Notes: generated from the letters alone by a model not told the origin. A stretch of 64,000 nucleotides of DNA from an uncultured Eggerthella sp. (GCA_900542525.1 UQNZ01000004.1:1-64000); one strand, 5' to 3'; positions 16,061 through 24,799 are shown, counted from the stretch's first letter. Made by a program: numbers and translations.

Positions 16061-17071
16061 CTATATCTCGACGTGGCCTTCATCGCCTTCACTTCCTTCA
16101 TTTGTGACCTTCTCTAGGGTGATGACTTGTCCGGTACTCGTGTGCTTCTTGCTGTAGGCGACTCCTCGCAGTCGCATGAAGGCACTATGCTGAGCGAGGA
16201 ACTTCCCGAACGTTGCTGCTGTCACACCTTCAACTTCTGCTGCCTCAGTCAGATCGCCAACTGATCCACTCCAAAAGTGTTCGAAGCGCTCTGTAACGAA
16301 CTCAATCACCCTAAGCACACAATCAGGAATCTCTCGCTCTTCAAGCTCTTCCTCGCTCGTACGCTCGATGAGGTTCCATCGGCAATCCCTGAGTGCCAGC
16401 TTCAGTTCCCGAAACTCTACATCGCGTCCGGTGACCGTAAGCGTCGCGTCCCCAACGCCACGCGACGCTCGCTTCAGAATCCAGATGCTATCTGCGCTAC
16501 CCGTAATCCCGCTCGATCCGGAGACCGTATTCATGATGTCCTCGTCGGCCATCTTGCGGGTGTGATGCACCACCATCATTGCTAGCCCGTGCTTATCGGC
16601 TACGGCCTTTAATGCAGAAAAGTCGCTGTAGTCTGCCGCGTAGATGCTGTCGCCCGTTGGGTTACGCACCTTTTGGAACGTGTCCACGAAAACGAGCTTC
16701 AGGTCGGGATGCGTGATGACGAAGTACTCGATCTGCTCGGCCAAACCATCCTTGATGGTCGCTGCAGAGTTTGCGAGATAGAAGCGGTCGTTCGCCTCGT
16801 CGGTGAGCTTCCAGAGCCTCTTCTTCACTCGCGCATAGGTGTCCTCAAGACAGAGGTAGAGCACCGCTCCCTGGCAAACGGCATAGTCCCAGAAGGGTTG
16901 CCCCATGCTCACGGCAAGACCCATGGCAAGCACCATCCATGACTTGCCGATCTTGGGAGCGCCAGCAAGTATGTGCGCTCCCACGGGCAACAGATCTTCT
17001 ATTACCCAATCGGCCTCAGCAATAGGCTCTTCCAGCAGCTCCTGAGCGGTTCTCGCGCAAAGCTCTCGCAT
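16061..17071 (-). CDS. RepA-like AAA ATPase of mobile element
   Basis: A 336-residue RecA-fold ATPase of the RepA/AAA_25 type. Walker A is GAPKIGKS (37-44), Walker B is LVFVDTFQKV (about 126-135), and a VVHHTRK motif follows. The C-terminal part (about 235-320) looks like a small winged-helix region. Such proteins are hexameric helicases or replication proteins in plasmids and integrative elements. The start codon shares one base with the stop of the CopG-like gene. The palindrome cluster beyond its 3' end may be its DNA target. No independent plasmid replication is shown here. Confidence 0.82.
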   Translation of the reverse strand: MRELCARTAQELLEEPIAEADWVIEDLLPVGAHILAGAPKIGKSWMVLAMGLAVSMGQPFWDYAVCQGAVLYLCLEDTYARVKKRLWKLTDEANDRFYLANSAATIKDGLAEQIEYFVITHPDLKLVFVDTFQKVRNPTGDSIYAADYSDFSALKAVADKHGLAMMVVHHTRKMADEDIMNTVSGSSGITGSADSIWILKRASRGVGDATLTVTGRDVEFRELKLALRDCRWNLIERTSEEELEEREIPDCVLRVIEFVTERFEHFWSGSVGDLTEAAEVEGVTAATFGKFLAQHSAFMRLRGVAYSKKHTSTGQVITLEKVTNEGSEGDEGHVEI

Positions 17072-17451
17072 CAGAATCCTCGCTCAAGCTCTATGATCGC
17101 GCTCTCGCCGCTCGGTAGCCTCTTGGCGATCTCCTCTTCCGACAGGTCAGCGAAGATGCTCCCAATCTTCTCCGTTAGCGCCGCGAGTTCAGGGCTCACG
17201 TTGTCGGCATCGGTTATGCGCAGAAGCTCGCGATGGATTAGCAGCATTCCGTCTTCCATCCCCTTCTGCATGCGACTGGACGGAACGACCTTTACAGTCG
17301 TGTCAGAAAGCTTGCTGATGATGTAGTCCTGCTTGGTCATGCCGCTAACGGCAACGAGCTGGTCAAGTAGCTCCGCCTCTTCCTTCGACATGCGAAACGC
17401 GATGGTCTTGCTGCGATGCCTTCCGTGCGCGTCTAGATTCTTCTCGCTCAT
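17071..17451 (-). CDS. CopG/MobC-like protein of element 2
   Basis: A 126-residue relative of the protein at 404-769: RSKTIAFRMSKEEAELLDQL starts the ribbon-helix-helix-like domain, and SGMTKQDYIISKL and VVPSSRMQKGMEDG recur. It lies between the integrase gene (6-bp gap) and the ATPase gene (one-base overlap), so the three form an operon. Likely an accessory DNA-binding protein in element transfer or copy control; the exact role is unknown. Confidence 0.7.
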   Translation of the reverse strand: MSEKNLDAHGRHRSKTIAFRMSKEEAELLDQLVAVSGMTKQDYIISKLSDTTVKVVPSSRMQKGMEDGMLLIHRELLRITDADNVSPELAALTEKIGSIFADLSEEEIAKRLPSGESAIIELERGF

Positions 17452-17457
17452 TCTTGA

Positions 17458-18594
17458 TCACTCCTTATCGTTTCCTTGATGAATTGCCTTTGTCTCATCC
17501 AGTGCGGATATTCCGCTACCGCGTTGGATCCCTAAATCGTCTGCCATGTCGTCTTGCTTGTTCGGGAACAGGTGCGCGTAGCGCATGGTCACCTCAGTGC
17601 TTTCGTGGCCGAGCCTGTCTGCGATGGCAAGCGGCGAGTAGCCGAGCTCGATGAGTAGCGACACGTGGCTATGGCGTAAGTCGTGGATGCGGATGCGCTT
17701 GACCTTGGCAGCTTTCGAGCCGCGATCCATCTCGTGGTGCAGGACCGATTTCGTTGCCGGGACGAGCCTGTCGAAGTCGCGCAGGTCGGGAATGCACTTC
17801 ATGAAGTCGATGACCTCATCGACAAGGAACTCCGGCATCACGATGGTCCTCACCGATTTCGGCGTCTTCGGCGCAGTGACGACATCCTCGCCATGCATGC
17901 GCTGGTAGCTCTTGGTAACGGAGAGGCGCTTGCTCTTGAAGTCGAAATCGGCTGGCGTGAGCGCGAGCATCTCGCCCAGGCGAAGCCCGCACCAGTAGAG
18001 CAGCTCGAAGGCGATGAACGACTGTGGCTTATCCATGATCTCGCGGCTGAAGCGCAGGTACTCGTCCTTCGTCCAGAAGCTCATCTCGTCAGCTTGCTTG
18101 CTGCCGATCTTGCCGACTTTTGCCATGGGATTCGATTCGAGTCCGTAATAACGAACGGCATGGTTCAGCATGGCGGAAAGCTGGTTGCATATCGAATGCA
18201 GGTAGGTCTGCGAGTATTCGAGGCCGTTGCTCGTGCGCATGGCCATGAGCTCGTTTTCCCAATTGAGGATGTCGAGTGCGGTGATTTCGTTTACGCGCTT
18301 ATGTCCTAGGAAAGGCAGGATCTTGCCTTCAATCATGTTCGCCTTGGTCTCGCGGGTAGTGCGGCGAAGGCGCATCTTCGTGTCCTCGGCATAGACTTCG
18401 TAGAACTCGGAGAACAGCATGGTTGGGGCGCCCTCCATGCGCTTGAGAAACTCGTATTCCCATTGACGCGCTTCTTTCTCGGTCTTGAATCCACGCTTGG
18501 TTTTCTTCTTAGGCTCTCCCGTCCAGTCCCTATAGCGGCACTGCACATAGAAGGTTCCGCGCTCCGTATCCTTGCTAACGGACATCGTTTCCAC
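17458..18594 (-). CDS. Tyrosine recombinase / integrase (element 2)
   Basis: A 378-residue integrase with arm-binding, core-binding and catalytic domains. Catalytic residues visible: R205 (CGLRLGEML), K243 (APKTPKSVRT), H304 and R307 (HDLRHSHVSLL), H330 (GHESTEV) and Y339 (RYAHLFP). It resembles the integrase at 766-1839 in domain order and in several motifs, so the two elements share ancestry. Its start overlaps the excisionase gene by 20 bp, and it is expressed from the repressible promoter at 18847-18875. Complete in length and motifs. Confidence 0.93.
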   Translation of the reverse strand: METMSVSKDTERGTFYVQCRYRDWTGEPKKKTKRGFKTEKEARQWEYEFLKRMEGAPTMLFSEFYEVYAEDTKMRLRRTTRETKANMIEGKILPFLGHKRVNEITALDILNWENELMAMRTSNGLEYSQTYLHSICNQLSAMLNHAVRYYGLESNPMAKVGKIGSKQADEMSFWTKDEYLRFSREIMDKPQSFIAFELLYWCGLRLGEMLALTPADFDFKSKRLSVTKSYQRMHGEDVVTAPKTPKSVRTIVMPEFLVDEVIDFMKCIPDLRDFDRLVPATKSVLHHEMDRGSKAAKVKRIRIHDLRHSHVSLLIELGYSPLAIADRLGHESTEVTMRYAHLFPNKQDDMADDLGIQRGSGISALDETKAIHQGNDKE

Positions 18595-18790
18595 CTCGCT
18601 CGGGAGTAGGCATGGGCTCGCCAGCGAAATAACGTTCCTCGAAGTACATGCGGCTAACTTTTCCTTGAACGATCAGGCAGCCTTTCTTTGCTAGCTCCGC
18701 ATTGAGCTTGCGGATAACCTTGTAGGCATATGCCTTTGACGTGCCAAGTTGCTCTGCAACTTCAGTTGCATTCATTAGTCTTGTTCCCAT
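18575..18790 (-). CDS. Excisionase-like HTH protein
   Basis: A 71-residue protein starting at the ATG at 18790, preceded by AAAGGAGCACAG. A further upstream start is rejected because it lies in the operator. The sequence MNATEVAEQLGTSKAYAYKVIR is a MerR/Xis-type helix-turn-helix, followed by a small wing region. Excisionases bend attachment-site DNA and steer integrase toward excision. It overlaps the integrase gene and is the first gene after the repressed promoter. Confidence 0.8.
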   Translation of the reverse strand: MGTRLMNATEVAEQLGTSKAYAYKVIRKLNAELAKKGCLIVQGKVSRMYFEERYFAGEPMPTPERGGNDVR

Positions 18791-18816
18791 CTGTGCTCCT
18801 TTCGTTGATAGGCATA

Positions 18817-18911
18817 ACATCACGTTTTTGTGATGTTTCGTTTTCGACTATAACCTCACGTATTTGTGATGTCAACGGAAATGGAGAAATTTGCTCACAT
18901 TTACGTGAGGT
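18817..18911. promoter_or_regulatory. Three 20-bp operators of the element repressor
   Basis: Three dyads share the form A-C-N-TCAC-N6-GTGA-N-GT: 18817-18836, 18853-18872 and 18892-18911, with centres 36 and 39 bp apart. The first lies just after the xis promoter, the second inside it, and the third inside the divergent xre promoter. The arrangement fits binding by the XRE protein encoded at 18971-19459 and control of both directions. Confidence 0.8.
18847..18875 (-). promoter_or_regulatory. Promoter of xis-int operon
   Basis: On the minus strand TTGACA (18875-18870) and TATAGT (18852-18847) are separated by 17 bp, nearly ideal for sigma-70. The middle operator fills the spacer, so bound repressor would exclude RNA polymerase. 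Confidence 0.85.
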
Positions 18912-18919
18912 GGTAATCT
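18891..18919 (+). promoter_or_regulatory. Promoter of xre repressor gene
   Basis: TTGCTC (18891-18896) and TAATCT (18914-18919) are 17 bp apart, with the third operator overlapping the -35 and spacer. This suggests negative autoregulation of the repressor. A perfect dyad CCCTGACAA/TTGTCAGGG (18924-18942) lies in the leader and could be a further operator or an attenuator. Confidence 0.65.
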
Positions 18920-18970
18920 GTATCCCTGACAACTTGTCAGGGGTCTACGCCATGAGAAGGGTCTCTGTTT

Positions 18971-19459
18971 ATGAAGAAAAAGGAAATCCCCAGCCTTGCG
19001 AAGAAGCTGAAGAAGCTTAGAGACGAGCTACATCTCACTCAGAAAGAGGTGGCAGATAAGGCTCGCATAACCGAGTCTGCTTATCGCGCATATGAGCTCG
19101 GCGATCGCAATCCGAAACCGGATATCCTGGATAGGATCGCAAAGGCGCTAGGGGTGAGACCTGAATACTTGAGTGCGCCAACGTTCAGAAACCGACGCGA
19201 GTTCGCTTACGCGATTTTGGAGAACGAGGATTCTTTCGGTTACACCGTGCGTGACATAGATGGTGTTCCTGCCATCGTGAAGGGTTACGGCAACGCCATG
19301 GACTTCTTCGCCGACTTCGTCCGTGATTGGGAATTGATGCGCGAAAAGCTCGATAACCACGAGATCTCGAAAGAGGAATACGAGGACTGGAAACGTACCT
19401 GGGATAGTGGTACGTGGGTCAAAACCAACGATGGCAAGAGTCCGTATACGGGGAAGTAG
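18971..19459 (+). CDS. XRE-family transcriptional repressor
   Basis: A 162-residue protein with an N-terminal Cro/CI-type helix-turn-helix (about 8-65; LTQKEVADKARITESAYRAY is the recognition unit, ending in ALGVRPEYLSAP). The C-terminal half is predicted to be helical and acidic, with no peptidase (Ser-Lys) dyad seen, so SOS-type self-cleavage is not supported. Divergent from xis-int, it probably binds the three operators between the genes and keeps the element quiet. GAAGGG lies upstream of the ATG. Confidence 0.85.
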   Translation: MKKKEIPSLAKKLKKLRDELHLTQKEVADKARITESAYRAYELGDRNPKPDILDRIAKALGVRPEYLSAPTFRNRREFAYAILENEDSFGYTVRDIDGVPAIVKGYGNAMDFFADFVRDWELMREKLDNHEISKEEYEDWKRTWDSGTWVKTNDGKSPYTGK

Positions 19460-19473
19460 CCTGGCATCGAAAC

Positions 19474-20535
19474 ATGAAAGTTAATACCGAAAATATTAGT
19501 AATTGCATATTCGCATTTGTTCGAACCATGGATGCATACGACTATATAGTCCAGGAGCTGCCCCTTTGCAATGAGCTGCGGGAATTTTCTAAAGGGAGCA
19601 TGAATTCTGTAGACCCATCGGAAGTAACAAAGGCAGATGCAGCCTATATTGATATAAGGCTAATGCTTCAAAGAAAATACTTTAGTCATGGAGGAAATGT
19701 ATATCTTCCAGATTTGTTACGAGTTAGCAGGAAGAATCAAGAGTTTGATGCAAAAGAGATTGATGATCTTCTAGATGAAATTGATGTCCTCAACAATAGA
19801 CCAATAGAACTTGTCTCGCCTAATGGATATGTTATTCAAAGCAATTACAAGATAGCGGAGACGATAATTTACGGCCATTATTTACATGCTGACACAGATA
19901 AGTTAAATGCACTTCTCCATCTTCCGGCACAAACAATAACAAAGCTCATTGCTCCCTTTGTATTGCGACGCGAAAACATTTTACGTAGAGCGCGTGAACT
20001 CTTTTCAACTCGCAGCTTTGAAACTGCTATCACCAACGGTGGGGCCTCAGGCTTTGTTTGCCTTGACGACGATAAGACTGAAGAACGAGAAATTCTAGAC
20101 TCACCATTCTGGAAGAATGCATATGGGCATGATGCTTCTTATGATGAAGTATGTTCTTCTGCTGAGTCCAATTCACTTGATGACAATATTGTAGTTCTCC
20201 TTGCTGCAGTGTTTTTTGAAGAATTGTCAAAACATGATTATGATGTTGATGTCTTGCGAGAGCTTGTTTGGGATGATTATTGGGAAGATTGGGGCGATTT
20301 TTCCGAGGGTCATCGATTTACTTCCTCGTTTGAGCATCCTGGTTTCTCATCATCTGTACTGCATGAGGGTGGAGAAAACTATGCTCAAGTTAAGTTTTTC
20401 CCGCATGTTGATAATCCTTGGATTACTAGAACTAAACAATATCCTTTATGCGAAACCTGTTTGGTTCTTCTAACGAAGCGTAACAACGAATGGAAGATTA
20501 ACGGGCTCGTGAGGACAACTTTGGATGAAGGCTAG
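19474..20535 (+). CDS. Uncharacterised protein, pair with HEPN gene (A)
   Basis: A 353-residue soluble protein, not recognised. The ATG at 19474 is chosen because an upstream GTG at 19414 lies inside the repressor gene. The C-terminal region contains acidic WDDYWEDWGDF and a NEWKINGLVR segment resembling the end of a nuclear-transport-factor-2 or SH3-like fold, but this is weak. The gene overlaps the next one by 11 bp. It is low in GC compared with flanking genes, and its place next to an integrase module suggests cargo. It may be an antitoxin, sensor or accessory subunit of a two-gene defence unit. Confidence 0.7.
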   Translation: MKVNTENISNCIFAFVRTMDAYDYIVQELPLCNELREFSKGSMNSVDPSEVTKADAAYIDIRLMLQRKYFSHGGNVYLPDLLRVSRKNQEFDAKEIDDLLDEIDVLNNRPIELVSPNGYVIQSNYKIAETIIYGHYLHADTDKLNALLHLPAQTITKLIAPFVLRRENILRRARELFSTRSFETAITNGGASGFVCLDDDKTEEREILDSPFWKNAYGHDASYDEVCSSAESNSLDDNIVVLLAAVFFEELSKHDYDVDVLRELVWDDYWEDWGDFSEGHRFTSSFEHPGFSSSVLHEGGENYAQVKFFPHVDNPWITRTKQYPLCETCLVLLTKRNNEWKINGLVRTTLDEG

Positions 20536-21673
20536 AGTTGAGATTACTGCGGCTGATGCAATCTGTCTCGAATTGCTGGTCGAGGAGGGTGTTTTTGTCC
20601 AAAGAATTATGTATCAACATAATAACTATCCTGATTCATCTAACATACTTTCATTAATAGTGATGCCATTTTTAGCACTCATTGAACATGACTCTGTTCC
20701 TTATCTTGAAGAACGGTTCGGATTTCAACTACCGAAAGAAAGCTCAGATTTAGCTAGGATCCGACATAAAACAAAGTCAATCGATTCACGTTGTCTTAAT
20801 TATCGGAAATACTCAGAAGAAGCTTCAGCAATAATCAAATCAAACAGAGATAACTTTCGAAAAAAGGGTGTTGCGCGACTAATGCCTTCCTTTTTGGTCA
20901 AAGACATAGGTATCTCGTACTTTGATGGCGAGCCAATTTATAGCACGTTTTCTGTTGCCAACTTTCTTAACGATCAGAACGAATCATTATGGAACAACAG
21001 CAAGGAGTACTGTGGCTCAATTGGTTATAGTGCAGGGTCAACCTGTGCGTTTCATTACTGTCTTGCGGAACAGTTAATTAAGGATGGGCGCGCTTTCGAG
21101 TCACCTGAGTTTATCGTCACCGCGAACGACTATACTTATACCTCTTTGATTGACAATGGAATGAACGGACAGACCAACGACGAGTGTGCTTTCTTCTTTT
21201 TATCTGATCAACTATTTCGTTTGTCATCGATAGAAGCGCTTCGAAAGGGAGGATTCCTTGAAAAAACTCTATGGTTAAAACTGGCAACTGTATATTTGTT
21301 TCATGCCTATAGAGCTATTGAAAGCTTTGTAGCGTTCATGCATAAGCCATCGCAAGGTCTCTTTTATTCGAGCGATTTCTTAAGCCGATGCTGCAACATC
21401 TTTTCTCGTGATGAAAAAAAGAAACTTAAGAAAATGAAAAAGCTACGAAACGCTTTTGTTCACTATGACTTTGAGCCTCTTATCGATTATTCCCTCTTGG
21501 GTTCTCGGGATTACGCTTTTCTTCTGAATGCAGTACTAGAGTCAAGAATGGAAATGACGTTTATTCAATACGAATCATTTCTCTCAGCTTTAATCAGCAA
21601 GGCGATCACTTCTTTAAAGGTAATTACAGGATTTCCAACATACAGCCCCAGACGCAATGTATTTAAGAGCTGA
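20525..21673 (+). CDS. Uncharacterised HEPN-motif protein, pair (B)
   Basis: A 382-residue protein, not recognised as a whole. Near the C-terminus KKLRNAFVHYDF contains R308-N-A-F-V-H313, the R-x4-H motif of HEPN ribonucleases, on what looks like a long helix after a KKKLKKMKK stretch. The preceding AYRAIESFVAFM helix is also of the kind found in HEPN folds. The first 200 residues have no known motif. It is coupled to the upstream gene by an 11-bp overlap. A toxin or abortive-infection RNase is the best inference. Low GC suggests horizontal transfer. Confidence 0.72.
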   Translation: MKARVEITAADAICLELLVEEGVFVQRIMYQHNNYPDSSNILSLIVMPFLALIEHDSVPYLEERFGFQLPKESSDLARIRHKTKSIDSRCLNYRKYSEEASAIIKSNRDNFRKKGVARLMPSFLVKDIGISYFDGEPIYSTFSVANFLNDQNESLWNNSKEYCGSIGYSAGSTCAFHYCLAEQLIKDGRAFESPEFIVTANDYTYTSLIDNGMNGQTNDECAFFFLSDQLFRLSSIEALRKGGFLEKTLWLKLATVYLFHAYRAIESFVAFMHKPSQGLFYSSDFLSRCCNIFSRDEKKKLKKMKKLRNAFVHYDFEPLIDYSLLGSRDYAFLLNAVLESRMEMTFIQYESFLSALISKAITSLKVITGFPTYSPRRNVFKS

Positions 21674-22081
21674 TGACGGAAGCTGCTTTAAGTGAGTACG
21701 GCATGAATAGCGGGGATTAGATAATAAAGACAATGAGATGAACGAGATGATGGCGGAGCGTACGACGGTGTTTACTAAGTCGAATTTATCCAGTCGAGTG
21801 GGAATAATATTTGCCAAAATTGCATAAGATTCTATAGGGCGATGGCAAGCTGCCTTGCGAAATACGACGAGCAGGGTCAGATCTAATAAGACGTCAAAGC
21901 ATCACATTTTGACAATGTATTTCCTATTCAAGGAAACTATGCAATTTTCACAGCGGATTCGTAATGCAAAATAATCGCGTATGCTCTGTTTGCAAGCTCT
22001 TGAGAGTGAACATTTATGGGACACCCCATGATTCTACAATATTATAGAATCCTTCTAGGGCGATGAATCTAGGAGGATGCG
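21674..22081. other. Gene-free stretch with dyad near its end
   Basis: No gene was recognised. A 13-mer TCGAGTGGGAATA at 21794-21806 also occurs at 46-58, so the pair brackets the island. GATTCTA/TAGAATC (22030-22051, 8-bp spacer) forms a perfect dyad that overlaps -10-like TACAAT, just before the next gene, and may be an operator. AGGAGGA follows at 22071-22077. Confidence 0.45.
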
Positions 22082-22444
22082 ATGGACAAACATGACGTTT
22101 ATCCGAAAAGCTTTGTCGATGCCTGCCAAAATGTGTACGAGCAAATAGGCCCCCTTTCGCATGCGACCGAAATCTTAGGCTGTTGGGTCTTCGACACCCC
22201 TGAAGTTCTCTATATCAGCGGTCCTATGGCGGTCAAAATCGGCACCGGAGAGGTTCTCCACTTCCACATTCCGACTCTCATCGCAGCAGACGAGTACGCC
22301 AAGAACATAGCCAGCAAACTTGGCGTTTCCCCTAAAGAACTTCTAAAAGCCCTATTTGATGAAGATGCGAACTATCCGACAATAGAAGTCCCCGACAGAT
22401 TCAAGCAAAAGCTTTCAAGCTGGGATAGCCAGGGCACAGAGTAA
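22082..22444 (+). CDS. Small uncharacterised protein
   Basis: A 120-residue soluble protein with an excellent ribosome binding site (AGGAGGATGCG before ATG). No family was recognised. It has a beta-rich centre (GCWVFDTPEVLYISG, MAVKIGTGEVLHFHI) and a C-terminal helix. It lies 22 bp upstream of the ADP-ribosylglycohydrolase gene and very probably forms an operon with it, so it may be a partner, substrate or toxin acted on by that enzyme. Confidence 0.7.
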   Translation: MDKHDVYPKSFVDACQNVYEQIGPLSHATEILGCWVFDTPEVLYISGPMAVKIGTGEVLHFHIPTLIAADEYAKNIASKLGVSPKELLKALFDEDANYPTIEVPDRFKQKLSSWDSQGTE

Positions 22445-22466
22445 TAAATAGCAAGCGAGGTTCATT

Positions 22467-23516
22467 ATGGAAACCAGTCCTGTCAAATGCCCAAACTGCG
22501 GCAGCACAAACATAGCTGAGATTCTTTGGGGTCTGCCGGCATTCACCGACGAGCTCAAGAAGCGTCTTGACAAAGGAAAGGTCGTGCTTGGCGGATGTTG
22601 CACTAGCGATGATGATCCACGTTACCAGTGCAATGAATGTATGAGCACATTTGGAAGAAGTGAGTTTGCCGAAGAAGCAAGAAAGCTCATGGAAAGACGC
22701 ATCCTGAAAGGAATCATGTACGGAGCAGCCGTTGGCGATGCTCTAGGTGTTCCTTACGAATTCCGACAGCGAGACACCTTTACCTGCAAGGGAATGTCAA
22801 GTGGAGGAGCCTACCAGATGCCAAAAGGAACTTTCTCTGATGATACCTCCCTACTGCTTGCAACGTATGACAGTATCCGCGAGTGCGGTTGCATCAATAT
22901 AGAGGACATGAGCAACAAGTTTAGAAAGTGGTTATACGAAGGCGCCTATACTGCTGATGGAAGGGCGTTCGGTGTAGGCGACACCACAGCAACAGCGCTT
23001 TCTAAAGGACAAGGACAAACTCATGAGCGGTCCAATGGAAACGGTTCCCTTATGAGGATTGCACCTCTTACATATACGGACGCAACAGACGATGAAATGA
23101 GAGCCGTGTCGGCGATAACCCACGCGCATCCTCTTTCCATGGAAGCGTGCGTATCCTTCGTTCACATCCTTCGATCGGTGATCAATGGTGAAAGCCTTAT
23201 AGCAACTATTGAGGCAAATGTTCCTCGAGATCCGCATTTCGCTTTCCTTCGAGAAATCGAGGGCTGGTCCCGCGATGATGTTAGATCGACAGGATTCGTC
23301 ATAGATACGCTTGGTGCCGCACTATGGTGTGCTCTCAATACCGAGTCTTATGCCGATTGCGTCCTTGCAGCCGTCAATCTGGGCGACGATACAGATACGA
23401 CTGCCTGTGTTGCTGGCGCTCTGGCGGGAGCCATGTACGGCTATGATTCGATTTACAAAAGCTGGATCGAGCAACTTCGTGGCAAAGAAGTAATTGACCG
23501 ATGCATTTTTGGTTGA
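22467..23516 (+). CDS. ADP-ribosylglycohydrolase with zinc ribbon
   Basis: A 349-residue fusion. The first 60 residues hold a zinc ribbon (C8PNC11 and QCNEC near 52-55). The rest is an ADP-ribosylglycohydrolase: GAAVGDALGVPYEF, FSDDTSLLLAT (metal-binding DDT), GNGSLMRIAPL, THAHPLSMEAC and the second metal site NLGDDTDTTACVAG are all present. These enzymes remove ADP-ribose from proteins or nucleic acids, as DraG does, and often neutralise ADP-ribosylating toxins. No ADP-ribosyltransferase was recognised nearby. The operon includes the 120-residue protein upstream. Confidence 0.9.
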   Translation: METSPVKCPNCGSTNIAEILWGLPAFTDELKKRLDKGKVVLGGCCTSDDDPRYQCNECMSTFGRSEFAEEARKLMERRILKGIMYGAAVGDALGVPYEFRQRDTFTCKGMSSGGAYQMPKGTFSDDTSLLLATYDSIRECGCINIEDMSNKFRKWLYEGAYTADGRAFGVGDTTATALSKGQGQTHERSNGNGSLMRIAPLTYTDATDDEMRAVSAITHAHPLSMEACVSFVHILRSVINGESLIATIEANVPRDPHFAFLREIEGWSRDDVRSTGFVIDTLGAALWCALNTESYADCVLAAVNLGDDTDTTACVAGALAGAMYGYDSIYKSWIEQLRGKEVIDRCIFG

Positions 23517-23575
23517 AAGATCCTTTTCAAGGATCCGGAAATCGCCCTCTGAAAAAGTTTTGAAAGAAAAAAGAA

Positions 23576-24799
23576 ATGGAGCAATCAGAATTTGAAAATA
23601 TACCCATTTGGTATCTTGAGAAGGTCATTAACAGAACAATTCCCGGATTATCCATGTTCGTACGTGATACGAACATGTCAGCTGATTTAGCCAAGAAATA
23701 TGAAGTCGGCAAGATACTTCGAGACAGAGTTTTCACAGATGCAACTTGTAGGGTTGGCGGGTTAGTCACTTCTCATCGCGTTTCCATACTTTCTAATCAC
23801 ATGCCAAACTTAGGCGATCTAGTTGGCGAAAACGAATCTGCAGCTCAGTTTGGCCTTTGCGTCGCGCAGCATGGTTCGCGTTTCAAGGTCCTAGATAATT
23901 TCGAGATCGACGGTAAAACTCAAATACTTTTGTTGCATTTACCAAACGACGAAAACTGGAAACTATTCCAATCGTTAACACTAGACGTCGAGGACGAGCT
24001 TATTAAAGAGAGCAGAGAGTATTTCCTACACAAAAAAGACACCCGACCTATTCCTGAGGTTAATTCCGAAGAATGGTACGAAAGACTAACATTTCCCCTC
24101 GGATTTGATGAAAAGCTGGAGCCGTGGCCGCTAGATGATTCTATAGAGAAGCGCATGAAACCTTTGAGGGAACTAGACTTCAGAGAAGTTGCGGGCAGAG
24201 TTTTATACATAAAAGACATGTACCGACTCTTGCATCTTGAAGAATTCAACACCAATCTTCCGAGCAATCTGTCTGATTACCCTGATAGTATTGTATATGG
24301 GTATATCGATAAGGACGCCGGTCTAAGCATGCGCGTCCTCTGCGCAGCGCGCTTATGTGATAGCAAATTAGAATACCTAGACGCATTTCATGAAGTAATG
24401 CTCATTATCCGGGCAGGAGGAGCCAAGGAAAACTTTGTTGCCCAGATTGTCGACACGACACTTTCTGATTATGCTGACCTCATCACAAGTGTTGAAGAAA
24501 CATACAATGATAACGAAGCGAAAGAGGAAACACGTAAACTAGGCTTCTTAGACAACTTCAGACATGAAGATTACCCTGATGACATCCAAGCAATTCTGGT
24601 GACACAAAATGAAGTCAACGGATATGAGCAAGTCTGGATGCGTTTAGAATTCATCAAAGAGAGCACAATATATGCAAAGCTGCTGAACGAGCCTGCGCAA
24701 AAGTCATTCAAGGTACATGCAGGCGCCATTCTTCCTCTATGGCCCCGTGAAGACGAAAACAACTTGACACTTTTTGCATTGGCAGATGACGCGCTATAA
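23576..24799 (+). CDS. Uncharacterised protein with DUF2314-like C-terminus
   Basis: A 407-residue acidic soluble protein. The C-terminal 90 residues (HEDYPDDIQAILVTQNE, EQVWMRLEFI, GAILPLWPRE) have the spacing of DUF2314/DUF4026-type domains, in which a short sheet ends with a GD or GA turn before a tryptophan. The resemblance was judged by eye and is only tentative. The N-terminal 250 residues were not recognised. It lies 59 bp after the glycohydrolase gene in the same direction. No function can be given. Confidence 0.7.
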   Translation: MEQSEFENIPIWYLEKVINRTIPGLSMFVRDTNMSADLAKKYEVGKILRDRVFTDATCRVGGLVTSHRVSILSNHMPNLGDLVGENESAAQFGLCVAQHGSRFKVLDNFEIDGKTQILLLHLPNDENWKLFQSLTLDVEDELIKESREYFLHKKDTRPIPEVNSEEWYERLTFPLGFDEKLEPWPLDDSIEKRMKPLRELDFREVAGRVLYIKDMYRLLHLEEFNTNLPSNLSDYPDSIVYGYIDKDAGLSMRVLCAARLCDSKLEYLDAFHEVMLIIRAGGAKENFVAQIVDTTLSDYADLITSVEETYNDNEAKEETRKLGFLDNFRHEDYPDDIQAILVTQNEVNGYEQVWMRLEFIKESTIYAKLLNEPAQKSFKVHAGAILPLWPREDENNLTLFALADDAL

